Assembly: GCA_017629835.1 (NCBI GenBank)
Contig: JAGBWK010000060.1
Span: 1 to 64,000 of the forward strand
Origin: Muribaculaceae bacterium
Lineage (GTDB): Bacteria > Bacteroidota > Bacteroidia > Bacteroidales > Muribaculaceae
DNA: 64,000 nt
Reading direction: 5' to 3'
The notes under the pieces are model-generated. The model had not been told where the DNA came from, searched no databases, and was given only the letters and a program-made list of their open reading frames with translations. The translations under genes were made by a program, and so were the position numbers. Shown here piece by piece: positions 56,336-64,000 of this stretch. How positions within the stretch are numbered: the first letter of the stretch is position 1; each line of letters begins with the position of its first letter.

Positions 56336-57724
56336 ATGTCATTAATCAAATCTATCTCAGGAATCAGAGGCACAATTGGAGGCCCTCAGGGCGATAGCCT
56401 TACACCTATAGATATAGTAAAATTTACGGCAGCTTATGCCACTATCATACGTCGCACATGCACTGAAGGCAACAAAATCGTTGTCGGTCGCGACGCTCGC
56501 ATTTCTGGCCCAATGGTGCGCGACCTCGTTTGCGGCACGCTCACTGGTATGGGTTTCGATGTGGTCGATATAGGCTTGGCTTCAACTCCTACAACTGAGA
56601 TTGCAGTTGTCGAAGAGCACGCTTGTGGTGGCATCATCCTGACTGCTTCACACAATCCCAAACAGTGGAATGCCCTGAAGCTGCTCAACTCTAAAGGAGA
56701 ATTCCTCAACGATGCCGAAGGCAAAGAGGTGCTCGCAATCGCAGAGTCGGGCGAAATCGACTTTGCTGAAGTCGACAACTTAGGCAACGTGTACATCAAC
56801 AATACTTACGACGAAAAGCATATCGAAAAGGTGCTGACGCTGAAAGGTGTCGATCTCGAAGCTATTCGCAACGCCAACTTCACTGTGGCTGTCGATGCAG
56901 TCAATTCTGTTGGCGGCATCGTCATTCCCAAACTGCTTAAAGCACTTGGCGTTAAGAACATTATCGAGCTCAACTGCGAAGCAAATGGCAAATTTGCCCA
57001 CACTCCCGAGCCTATACCCGAAAATCTCACCGGCATTGCTCAATTGATGCGCGAGTCGGCTGCTGATGTTGGTTTCGTTGTCGACCCCGACGTCGACCGC
57101 TTGGCTATCGTTATGGAGAATGGCGAAATGTTTGTCGAAGAATACACACTCGTTGCCGTAGCCGACTACCTGCTCTCAATCACTCCCGGCCCGACAGTAT
57201 CAAACCTCAGTTCATCGAGAGCTTTGCGCGACGTGACCAAACGCCATGGCTGCACATATTCAGCCGCAGCAGTGGGTGAGGTAAACGTGGTGGCTAAGAT
57301 GAAAGAAACTGGCGCCGTAATCGGTGGCGAAGGCAACGGTGGCGTTATTTACCCCGAAGCCCACTATGGTCGCGATGCACTCGTAGGCGTAGCCCTGTTC
57401 CTTTCGTTGCTCGCTAAGAGCGGCAAAACCGTGTCGGAACTCAAAAAGAGATACCCCCCCTACGAAATCGTCAAAAACAAGATAGAACTTACGCCCGAAA
57501 TTGATGTGGACGCAATTCTTGCATCAGTCAAAGAGGAATATGCTACCGAGCAGATTACCGACATCGACGGCGTGAAAATCGACTTTGCCGATTCGTGGGT
57601 GCATTTGCGCAAATCCAACACTGAGCCAATCATCCGCATCTACGCCGAAGCGAAAGATGCAGCCGAAGCTGAGCAGCTCGTTGAGCGCATCAAGCTGACT
57701 ATCGACGCCATAGCTTCGCGCTAA
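56336..57724 (+). CDS. glmM: Phosphoglucosamine mutase
   Basis: This 462-residue phosphohexomutase converts glucosamine-6-P to glucosamine-1-P for UDP-GlcNAc synthesis. The active-site Ser is in ILTASHNPKQWN near residue 103, the Mg2+ loop is DPDVDRLA near 243, GGEGNGG is the sugar-binding loop near 332, and the phosphate-binding site is KSNTEPIIRIYAEA near the C-terminus. The glmM assignment follows the envelope context; phosphomannomutase is the main alternative. It starts 26 bp after the lipoprotein gene. Confidence 0.88.
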   Translation: MSLIKSISGIRGTIGGPQGDSLTPIDIVKFTAAYATIIRRTCTEGNKIVVGRDARISGPMVRDLVCGTLTGMGFDVVDIGLASTPTTEIAVVEEHACGGIILTASHNPKQWNALKLLNSKGEFLNDAEGKEVLAIAESGEIDFAEVDNLGNVYINNTYDEKHIEKVLTLKGVDLEAIRNANFTVAVDAVNSVGGIVIPKLLKALGVKNIIELNCEANGKFAHTPEPIPENLTGIAQLMRESAADVGFVVDPDVDRLAIVMENGEMFVEEYTLVAVADYLLSITPGPTVSNLSSSRALRDVTKRHGCTYSAAAVGEVNVVAKMKETGAVIGGEGNGGVIYPEAHYGRDALVGVALFLSLLAKSGKTVSELKKRYPPYEIVKNKIELTPEIDVDAILASVKEEYATEQITDIDGVKIDFADSWVHLRKSNTEPIIRIYAEAKDAAEAEQLVERIKLTIDAIASR

Positions 57725-57778
57725 GAGGCCTTAATAAATAGGCATTGACAGAAACTCGACAAGGTCGTCGAAGAATTG

Positions 57779-57810
57779 TTTGCAAATCTCAAAAAAAAAT
57801 CTTAAATTTG
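57779..57810 (+). promoter_or_regulatory. Promoter of rpmH
   Basis: TTTG (57779-57782) and TAAATTTG (57803-57810) are 20 bp apart, a full match to the Bacteroidetes consensus. Confidence 0.75.
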
Positions 57811-57852
57811 CAGTCCGAATTGTGTAGAATAAACAAATAAAACAATATAACG

Positions 57853-58008
57853 ATGAAAAGAACTTTCCAACCTTCTAACCGCAAGAGAGTTAATAAGCAT
57901 GGCTTCCGTGAAAGAATGTCAACTAAAGATGGCCGCAAAGTAATCGCACGTCGTCGTGCTAAAGGTCGTCTTCGCTTGACTGTTTCGGATAGCATTGCAA
58001 GCAAGTAA
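57853..58008 (+). CDS. rpmH: 50S ribosomal protein L34
   Basis: This 51-residue basic protein is L34, with [19 protein letters not shown] and the [15 protein letters not shown]-terminal region. It lies alone after its own promoter. In many bacteria rpmH is followed by rnpA near the origin; here no rnpA follows. Confidence 0.97.
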   Translation: MKRTFQPSNRKRVNKHGFRERMSTKDGRKVIARRRAKGRLRLTVSDSIASK

Positions 58009-58091
58009 TCTTGCGAAGCCAATCGGTAAATAACTAATCCGACAATCAAACGGTTGTGCCGCCGACCTCCGCGTCGCTGCACAGCAATTGT

Positions 58092-58124
58092 GAGCCGGGC
58101 TACTCGTAAAAGGTAGTCCGGCTC
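58092..58124 (+). terminator. Hairpin after rpmH
   Basis: A 12-bp stem with one wobble (58092-58103 and 58113-58124, 9-nt loop) lies 83 bp after rpmH. A further GC-rich region with weaker inverted repeats follows to 58240. Confidence 0.6.
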
Positions 58125-58243
58125 GCATTGTGCTTATTCCACAGCCACTACAACCGCCCCACAGCTCGGTAGCATCCATAGCTGCTGACGTGCTCTGCGG
58201 CAGCCCATCGCAGCGTTGCAATGCGGAGCAGCTACTTGGCAAA

Positions 58244-58280
58244 CAAAAAAGGATATGCCCCGCATGAGGACATATCCCTT
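58244..58280 (-). terminator. Terminator of the etf operon
   Basis: On the minus strand GGATATG/CATATCC arms (58251-58257 and 58271-58277) are followed by TTTTTTG, 30 bp after the acyl-CoA dehydrogenase stop. Confidence 0.75.
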
Positions 58281-58307
58281 AATGTATTGAATCTTCCCGT
58301 ATGGGGA

Positions 58308-60017
58308 TTATTCTGCTTTGTAGATAGCGATTTGCTCGGGCGACATCATTTCGATGAATGATGCATTCTTAGCAACTTCAGCCTTAATCATGTTGGCGTA
58401 AACAACAGCACTGGTTGCCATTGAGTCGCTCGCATAGCGTGAAGCGTCGGTCACGAGCAAGTAAGCCATAATGATGTAGCCAGCCATTTCAACAAGGCGA
58501 CGAGCCATAAAGTCGGTATAGACTGGGTCGTTGATTTCAGTCACTTTGTCGACTGCTGCTTGATACACTGGCACAAGCTCGTCGAGCATCGCTTTGACTG
58601 GAGCGAGGGCTTCGCTCACCTCCATTGCGGCATACATATCCATAAGCGCGCGATAAGTGCCAGTGGTCACATGGCGAATCGCTGCAACCACTTGAAGTTG
58701 GGTTGTGCCTTCGTAGATTGATGTGATGCGGGCATCGCGATACACGCGTTCGCAAGCATAGTCTTTCATGAAGCCTGAGCCGCCATGAATCTGGATGCAG
58801 TCGTAAGCGTTCTGGTTGCAGTATTCGCTGCTAAGGCCTTTGGCTACGGGTGTGCATGCGTCGGCATACTTGCGATATAGCTTCAACTCAGCTTTCTCTT
58901 CGGGAGTGAGCTTGCGTTCTTTTCCGATATCTTCGTAAGCTTTGTAGAGGTCGACGTAGCGCGATGTTTCGTAGAGCAAGCAGCGTGAAGCGTCGAGTTT
59001 CGCTTTCATCACAGCGAGAATCTCATAGACGGCAGGGAAGTTGATAATCGACTTACCAAACTGCTGACGGTCGCGAGCATAGCTAAGAGCTTCGCGGTAA
59101 GCGATTTCGCTGACGCCAACCGACTGAGCAGCGATGCCAAGGCGAGCGCCATTCATCAGCGCCATTACATATTTAATAAGACCCATGCGGCGTGAGCCTA
59201 CGAGCTCGGCAGGAGCATTTTTGTAGACGAGTTCGCATGTGGGCGAGCCTTTGATACCCATTTTGTTTTCGATACGACGAACGGTTACACCACCGTTGCG
59301 CTTGTCGTAGATGAACATCGAGAGTCCGCGGCCATCCTTTGTGCCCTCTTCTGAGCGGGCAAGCACTAAGTGGATGTCGGAGTCGCCATTGGTGATGAAG
59401 CGCTTCACGCCGTTGAGCACCCAAGTGCCGTCGGGCTGCTCAGTAGCTTTGAGCATAACTGATTGAAGGTCGGAACCAGCGTCAGGCTCAGTGAGGTCCA
59501 TCGACATAGTTTCGCCTTCGCATACGCGAGGTATGTAGCGAGCCTTCTGGTCGTCGTTTGCGAACTCATAGATTGTTTCGGCGCAGTCCTGCAAGCCCCA
59601 GAGGTTTTCGAATCCTGCGTCGGCACGGCTTACGATGTCGGCAGCCATGATGTAGGGCGTGATTGGGAAGTTGAGCCCACCGAGGTGGCGTGGCATAGCC
59701 ATACCCATAAGCCCTGCTTTGCGGCATGCTTCGAGGTTGGCTTTTGTGCCGTCGGCATAGACGACGCGACCATTTTCAACGTGAGGACCTTGGTGATCGA
59801 CGTGTTCAGCGTTGGGCGCGATGATTTCGCCGCAAAGGTCGCCAACGATTTCGAGCACCTTGTCGTAGTTGTCCATTGCATCCTCAAAGTTGAGAGGAGC
59901 ATAGTCGTATTTATCTGCATCAGCATAGTCACGCTCCTTGAGCGCTACGATTTTTTGCATCAAGGGGTGTGAAAGATGCAGCTTAAGATCGGGATTGTCA
60001 GTATAAAAATTTGCCAT
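58308..60017 (-). CDS. Acyl-CoA dehydrogenase family protein
   Basis: This 569-residue flavoenzyme has the full acyl-CoA dehydrogenase fold: N-terminal helices, the FAD-binding middle domain with MSMDLTEPDAGSDLQSV and WVLNGVKRFITNGD, and the C-terminal domain with DRQQFGKSIINFPA and IHGGSGFMKDYACERVYRDARI. About 100 extra C-terminal residues suit the long FadE/AidB-related branch. It oxidises an acyl-CoA and passes electrons to EtfAB encoded just upstream. The substrate is unknown. Confidence 0.88.
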   Translation of the reverse strand: MANFYTDNPDLKLHLSHPLMQKIVALKERDYADADKYDYAPLNFEDAMDNYDKVLEIVGDLCGEIIAPNAEHVDHQGPHVENGRVVYADGTKANLEACRKAGLMGMAMPRHLGGLNFPITPYIMAADIVSRADAGFENLWGLQDCAETIYEFANDDQKARYIPRVCEGETMSMDLTEPDAGSDLQSVMLKATEQPDGTWVLNGVKRFITNGDSDIHLVLARSEEGTKDGRGLSMFIYDKRNGGVTVRRIENKMGIKGSPTCELVYKNAPAELVGSRRMGLIKYVMALMNGARLGIAAQSVGVSEIAYREALSYARDRQQFGKSIINFPAVYEILAVMKAKLDASRCLLYETSRYVDLYKAYEDIGKERKLTPEEKAELKLYRKYADACTPVAKGLSSEYCNQNAYDCIQIHGGSGFMKDYACERVYRDARITSIYEGTTQLQVVAAIRHVTTGTYRALMDMYAAMEVSEALAPVKAMLDELVPVYQAAVDKVTEINDPVYTDFMARRLVEMAGYIIMAYLLVTDASRYASDSMATSAVVYANMIKAEVAKNASFIEMMSPEQIAIYKAE

Positions 60018-60028
60018 GACGAGCGAGA

Positions 60029-61057
60029 TTACTTGGAATTTTTCTTGTAATACTTGATGAATTTGGGCAACACATCTTCAACATTGCCTGTGATTACGTA
60101 GTCGGCAATAGTGTTGATTGGAGCATTGGGGTCGTTGTTGATTGAGATGATAATCGACGACTCTTGCATACCGGCGATGTGCTGAATTTGACCTGAGATA
60201 CCGCAAGCGATGTAGAGCTTCGGGCGCACAGTGACGCCAGTCTGACCGATTTGGCGCTCATGTTCGCAGAATCCAGCATCGACTGCAGCGCGTGAAGCAC
60301 CAACTTCAGCGCCAAGCGTATTGGCCAATTCAAACAACAAGTCGAAGTTTTCCTTGCTGCCAACGCCGTAGCCACCAGCCACGATGATTGGCGAATTCTT
60401 GATATTGATTTTTGATTTTTCGATATGGCGGTCGATGATTTCAACCACGAAATCTTCGTCGCTTACATATTTCGCAGCATCGAGATTGATTACCTCGCCG
60501 CGGTGGTTAGCGTCGAACTCTTCTTTCTTCATCACGCCTTCGCGCACTGTTGCCATTTGTGGGCGACATTCGGGGTTGACGATTGTTGCAACGATGTTGC
60601 CGCCAAATGCTGGGCGAATCTGATAGAGCAGATTGCTGTATTCTTTGCCAGTTTTGGGGTCGGTGTGGTCGCCAATTTCGAGCGAGGTGCAGTCGGCAGT
60701 CAAGCCGCTGTGCAAGCACGACGAAACACGAGGGCCGAGGTCGCGACCGATGCAGGTTGCGCCCATAAGGCAAATTTGAGGGTTGATTTCGCGGAAAAGG
60801 TTGATTAGTACAGCAGCGTGAGGATTCGAGGTGTAGGGATAGAGACGCTTGTCCTCTACTTTATACACTACGTCGGCACCAAAGGGGAAGATTTGGTCTT
60901 CAACGCCATTGAGGTTGTCGCCAACTACGATTGCTTCCAACTTTACGCCGAGCTCTTGTGCGAGCTGACGGCCCTTGGTGAGGAGTTCGAGGCTGACATC
61001 GGCCACTTTGCCGTCTTCGAATTCGCAATATACGATAAGGTTGTTATTGTCTTGCAT
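60029..61057 (-). CDS. etfA: Electron transfer flavoprotein alpha subunit
   Basis: This 342-residue FAD-binding subunit ends in the typical domain with ASRAAVDAGF, CGISGQIQHIAGM and INNDPNAPI. It takes electrons from acyl-CoA dehydrogenase. It lies 11 bp before the dehydrogenase and 27 bp after etfB. Confidence 0.93.
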   Translation of the reverse strand: MQDNNNLIVYCEFEDGKVADVSLELLTKGRQLAQELGVKLEAIVVGDNLNGVEDQIFPFGADVVYKVEDKRLYPYTSNPHAAVLINLFREINPQICLMGATCIGRDLGPRVSSCLHSGLTADCTSLEIGDHTDPKTGKEYSNLLYQIRPAFGGNIVATIVNPECRPQMATVREGVMKKEEFDANHRGEVINLDAAKYVSDEDFVVEIIDRHIEKSKINIKNSPIIVAGGYGVGSKENFDLLFELANTLGAEVGASRAAVDAGFCEHERQIGQTGVTVRPKLYIACGISGQIQHIAGMQESSIIISINNDPNAPINTIADYVITGNVEDVLPKFIKYYKKNSK

Positions 61058-61084
61058 GTTGAGAACTTATTTAGAAGGTGGCAA

Positions 61085-61957
61085 TTAGCCAATTGTATGG
61101 TTTTGGATTAACTCTTTGATTAGCTCTTCGATTTGCTCATCGTTGTCGTCGAGGCGACGGCTATCTTTGGCAGTGAATACCACGTTTTCGATAGCTTTAA
61201 CCTTTGTGGGTGAGCCAGCGAGGCCAATCTGTTCGGGGTCTGCTTCAACGTAGGCAGCGCTCCATTCCTGTAGGTTGAGGTCGGCATGAGCATCGACGTA
61301 TGCCTGCTGCTCTTCGCTGAGTTTTGCTTTTTCGCTTGGCGATACGGCACGCTTGTATTTCATCACGCGTTTAGCGTTGCGTGGGCGGCAAGCGTCGGCC
61401 GAGCCAGTCACAGTGACTACGCATGGCAGAGGGGCTTTCACTGTTTCGACGCCATTTTCCAAACGACGTTTCACCACTACGTAGCCATCCTTCAGCTCGA
61501 GGATTTCTTCGGCGTAAGTCACTTGAGGCAAGCCGAGCTTTTCAGCAATCTGAGGACCCACTTGTGCGGTGTCGCCGTCGATAGCTTGGCGACCGCCGAG
61601 AATGATGTCGTAGTTGCCAAACTTTTTCACAGCCTGAGCAAGCGAGTATGATGTAGCCAATGTGTCGGCGCCACCAAGAGCGCGGTCGGTGAGGACGATG
61701 CCATGGTCGGCACCACGATAGATAGCTTCGCGAATGATTTCTGATGCACGTGGAAGACCCATAGTCAGCAGCGTTACTGTTGAGCCGGGATTAGCGTCCT
61801 TCAGGCGAAGGGCTTGCTCCAAAGCATTGAGGTCTTCGGGGTTGAAGATTGCGGGCAAGGCAGCACGATTGATTGTGCCATCCTCTTTCATCGCATCTTT
61901 GCCTACATTGCGGGTGTCGGGCACCTGCTTTGCCAGCACAATGATGTTTAAACTCAT
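61085..61957 (-). CDS. etfB: Electron transfer flavoprotein beta subunit
   Basis: This 290-residue subunit has the ETF-beta signature LAKQVPDTRNVG at the start, NPEDLNALEQALRLKD, and GGRQAIDGDTAQVGPQIAEKLGLPQVTYAE. It is the first gene of etfB-etfA-acd. An FAD-containing bifurcating type cannot be excluded from sequence. Confidence 0.93.
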   Translation of the reverse strand: MSLNIIVLAKQVPDTRNVGKDAMKEDGTINRAALPAIFNPEDLNALEQALRLKDANPGSTVTLLTMGLPRASEIIREAIYRGADHGIVLTDRALGGADTLATSYSLAQAVKKFGNYDIILGGRQAIDGDTAQVGPQIAEKLGLPQVTYAEEILELKDGYVVVKRRLENGVETVKAPLPCVVTVTGSADACRPRNAKRVMKYKRAVSPSEKAKLSEEQQAYVDAHADLNLQEWSAAYVEADPEQIGLAGSPTKVKAIENVVFTAKDSRRLDDNDEQIEELIKELIQNHTIG

Positions 61958-62018
61958 AGTTTCTTTGTATTAAAAGATTATGTTGTTTGTTCGTTTTTAC
62001 ATACTTCCGATTATTACG

Positions 62019-62049
62019 CAAAGTTAATCAAAATACAAAAGAATTCAAA
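62019..62049 (-). promoter_or_regulatory. Promoter of etfB-etfA-acd
   Basis: On the minus strand TAACTTTG (62019-62026) and TTTG (62046-62049) are 19 bp apart, a full consensus match, 62 bp before the etfB start. Confidence 0.7.
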
Positions 62050-62166
62050 CGAAAAACACTCAAAGTTGGCAGAATTGGTCAAAATAGCGCATATTTCCAC
62101 CTATTTCACTTATTTTTACCCCGACCTGCTGGCCACAATCTTTGCTGCGACTCCCCTTTCGACGGC

Positions 62167-63657
62167 TTATTTATGCCAGAAACTTCTTGAGAATAGTATT
62201 AGAATGGTGAAGATTTCCAAACGACCAACCAACATCAATAACGAGAGCGTCAGTTTGGCGGCTGTGGGTATTGTAGCATACGTGTTGAGCGTGCTTCCGA
62301 TGCCAACACCGATATTGCCCATACATGAGAATGAGCTAAAGAATGCATCGCCTACGGTCATACCGAATATCGAAAGCAACACTCCTCCCAGCACCACCAT
62401 ACCGATGTAGAACCACAAGAATGAGGTAACTCTGTCAATAACCTCAGGCGACTTCACGTTGCCGTTGATAGTCAGCGGATAGTAGCGATTGGGATGCACA
62501 ATTCTGTGCAGCTCGTTGCGTGAGTTCTTCCAGAGGAATATGAAACGGTCGATTTTTGCGCCACCACTCGTCGACCCTGCACACGCGCCACTAAACATCA
62601 GTATCATCAGCAATGGGAATATATCCTCATTCCAGCTGTAAAGGTTGCTGACGGTGTAACCAGTCGATGTTATCAACGACACCACTTGGAATAGCGGGTC
62701 GATAACAATCTGGCGGAAGCCTATGAATCCGTGGCTGAATATCAGAACTAAGGTTATCAGCAAAGTAATCACTACGATAACGCCTATGTAGGTGCGAAAG
62801 TTCTCGTCGCGCAAGGCTTGACGCGTCTTGCCAAGCGATACGCGATACATCACCACGAAGCTCACACCGCCCAAGAACATAAACAGGATTACGATTAATC
62901 TGACGTAGTCGGAATTCCAAGCCCCAATTGAAGCATTGCGGGTAGAGCTGCCACCAGTCGATACAGTAGAGAATGCGTGGCAAATGCTATCAAACAGGTT
63001 CATAGGTCCAATCCACAACAATAGGCACAACGCTAATGTCAGAACTATGTAGATTAAGCACAAGCGCAAAGCCGTTTGATTGATACGAGGCTGCAGTTTG
63101 TCGATTGTTATGCCACTAAGCTCGGCACTATACATCTGCATACCCCCCGATGAATTAAACATCGGAAGCAGCGCAACAGTGAAAATGACGATACCAATAC
63201 CTCCAATCCATTGCATCATGCAGCGCCATATTTTTATGGAATTTGAGAGCGATTCAATGTCGGGAATGACCGACGCACCAGTGGTTGTGAAGCCCGACAT
63301 CGACTCAAAGAAAGCATCAACGAAATTGAGGTTTGCCGACGAAATCATAAACGGAATGATGCTGAATGCCGAAAACACAATCCACACCAAAGCCGTCAGC
63401 AATATACCGTCGCGCTTACCCAAATAGCGATTTCGTGGCTTGACAAACGTCAAGATACCCAATCCGATTACGAGCGCTAAAACAATAGTAATGCCGAAAG
63501 CCATTGCATCCGATTCGCCATAGATAATGCCAGTGAGTAGCGGCACAAGCATAAAGCCGCCTTCCATCAATATCAAGAAAGCAATCATGCGGAGCAATTC
63601 CAGCACATTAAAGTTTCTACTTGAGCGTCGTAGCAGTCTCATCGTTTGGTTATTCAA
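62167..63657 (-). CDS. trkH: TrkH/KtrB-type potassium uptake protein
   Basis: This 496-residue membrane protein is the ion-conducting subunit of a Trk K+ (or Na+) system. Four pore-loop repeats are visible: SGFTTTGAS near residue 120, STGGSSTRNAS near 235, GACAGSTSGGAKI near 365 and CMGNIGVGIG near 462. The regulatory subunit TrkA is not in the window. Met1 (63657) and Met6 (MRLLRRSS) are alternative starts. Confidence 0.92.
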   Translation of the reverse strand: MNNQTMRLLRRSSRNFNVLELLRMIAFLILMEGGFMLVPLLTGIIYGESDAMAFGITIVLALVIGLGILTFVKPRNRYLGKRDGILLTALVWIVFSAFSIIPFMISSANLNFVDAFFESMSGFTTTGASVIPDIESLSNSIKIWRCMMQWIGGIGIVIFTVALLPMFNSSGGMQMYSAELSGITIDKLQPRINQTALRLCLIYIVLTLALCLLLWIGPMNLFDSICHAFSTVSTGGSSTRNASIGAWNSDYVRLIVILFMFLGGVSFVVMYRVSLGKTRQALRDENFRTYIGVIVVITLLITLVLIFSHGFIGFRQIVIDPLFQVVSLITSTGYTVSNLYSWNEDIFPLLMILMFSGACAGSTSGGAKIDRFIFLWKNSRNELHRIVHPNRYYPLTINGNVKSPEVIDRVTSFLWFYIGMVVLGGVLLSIFGMTVGDAFFSSFSCMGNIGVGIGSTLNTYATIPTAAKLTLSLLMLVGRLEIFTILILFSRSFWHK

Positions 63658-63669
63658 TCATATTCGCCG

Positions 63670-63715
63670 TTAGTACAGACAGTCGAATTGTCATTAGTAC
63701 AGTCAATCGAATTTG
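63670..63715. repeat. Direct repeat in the trkH leader
   Basis: Two near-identical copies of a 21-22-bp sequence of the type TTAGTACAG..TCGAATT start at 63670 and 63694 (24-bp period). They lie between the trkH -7 element and its start codon, so they would be in the 5' untranslated region. Confidence 0.7.
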
Positions 63716-63728
63716 TTGTTTTCGCCGA

Positions 63729-63736
63729 CAAATTTA
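63729..63736 (-). promoter_or_regulatory. -7 element of trkH
   Basis: TAAATTTG on the minus strand matches TAnnTTTG, about 72 bp before the trkH start. Confidence 0.5.
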
Positions 63737-63810
63737 CAAAATTCACAATCCTAATCAAAATTTAATCCACCAATTCCACATCCCCAGCGGAAATCATTGG
63801 ATGATTAAAC

Positions 63811-63872
63811 AAAAACCGCTGATTGCAGGAAGATAAAAACCGCGGATTGTAAGAAATAAACCGCGGATTTAC
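63811..63872. repeat. Short tandem repeat around CCGCGGATT
   Basis: Three copies of AAACCGC(T/G)GATT occur with CCGC at 63816, 63840 and 63861 (periods 24 and 21 bp). No convincing gene covers this edge region. Confidence 0.65.
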
Positions 63873-63909
63873 GCAAATTGGCGCTGATAAAATTAGTGAG
63901 ATAAAAGTG

Positions 63910-63956
63910 CGTGTCGAAGACACGTCTTAATGTTAACCGAGGGCTTGAGCCCTCGG
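63910..63956. repeat. Two adjacent hairpins at the window edge
   Basis: CGTGTC-GAA-GACACG (63910-63924) and CCGAGGGC-TTGA-GCCCTCGG (63937-63956) are perfect stem-loops 12 bp apart. They may belong to a repeat or element that continues past the window. Confidence 0.7.
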
Positions 63957-64000
63957 AGTGGCTGTGCGTCAGAGCTGGCACACGAAAGCTCACCCACTAT

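Noticed and set aside
63805-63993. Minus-strand 62-residue frame at the right edge
   Set aside because: It covers repeats and hairpins and gives a low-complexity peptide with repeated LQSAVF, with no sign of coding.
1-64000. tRNA or rRNA genes
   Set aside because: No cloverleaf-like or rRNA-like sequence was recognised in the intergenic regions on reading; a covariance-model scan would be needed to exclude one fully.

Overview
The window reads as chromosomal DNA of an anaerobic, gut-type member of the Bacteroidales. The signs are many promoters with the Bacteroidetes -7 element TAnnTTTG, an rpmB-rpmG-DUF4295 operon, a UpxY-led polysaccharide operon, a Na+-pumping NADH:quinone reductase, a methylmalonyl-CoA decarboxylase operon whose OadG-type subunit carries a lamin-tail domain, DUF4827 next to glmM, and a MurA with Asp at the usual Cys position. 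Family level (perhaps Muribaculaceae) is only a guess. No rRNA, tRNA, CRISPR array, insertion sequence or complete prophage was recognised.

Layout. 0-11 kb: housekeeping genes (rpmE, an OadA/PycB-like biotin carboxyltransferase, a PHP-type CpsB/YwqE-like phosphatase, a 1549-residue TamB, nadE, rpmB-rpmG-DUF4295). 11-14.5 kb: an 18-bp tandem repeat and a two-gene operon of exported proteins (PI-PLC-like, then VCBS/FG-GAP). 14.6-18 kb: exbB-exbD-exbD-tonB. 18.5-27 kb: nqrABCDEF, murB, murA. 27.1-39.4 kb: a polysaccharide operon with upxY, a Wzx flippase, a ferredoxin/FrhB-pyruvyltransferase fusion, an EpsG-type polymerase, four glycosyltransferases, a UDP-sugar dehydrogenase and a WecG/TagA enzyme. 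39.5-44.4 kb: an MFS sugar transporter, two nonulosonate-type activation genes, and obgE broken by an in-frame TAA. 44.6-49.3 kb: mce and the Na+-pump methylmalonyl-CoA decarboxylase. 49.3-54.4 kb: minisatellites and TTGAGAA-motif repeats around valS, followed by a lone DUF3987 ATPase. 54.6-58 kb: nrnA-like, DUF4827 lipoprotein, glmM, rpmH. 58.3-63.7 kb: an etfB-etfA-acyl-CoA dehydrogenase operon and trkH.

How the parts fit. Two Na+ pumps (Nqr and Mmd) would link NADH oxidation and the succinate-to-propionate route to a Na+ gradient. ExbBD-TonB would energise outer-membrane uptake. MurA, MurB and GlmM supply peptidoglycan precursors, and the UpxY operon builds a surface polysaccharide, although its initiating sugar-phosphate transferase is not in the window.

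The points most worth following up are the stop codon inside obgE, the three related TTGAGAA repeat blocks flanking valS and lying next to the DUF3987 gene, the ferredoxin/FrhB-pyruvyltransferase and lamin-tail/OadG fusions, the PI-PLC/VCBS operon, and several short tandem repeats between genes. All similarity statements come from reading motifs by eye; no database search was run.
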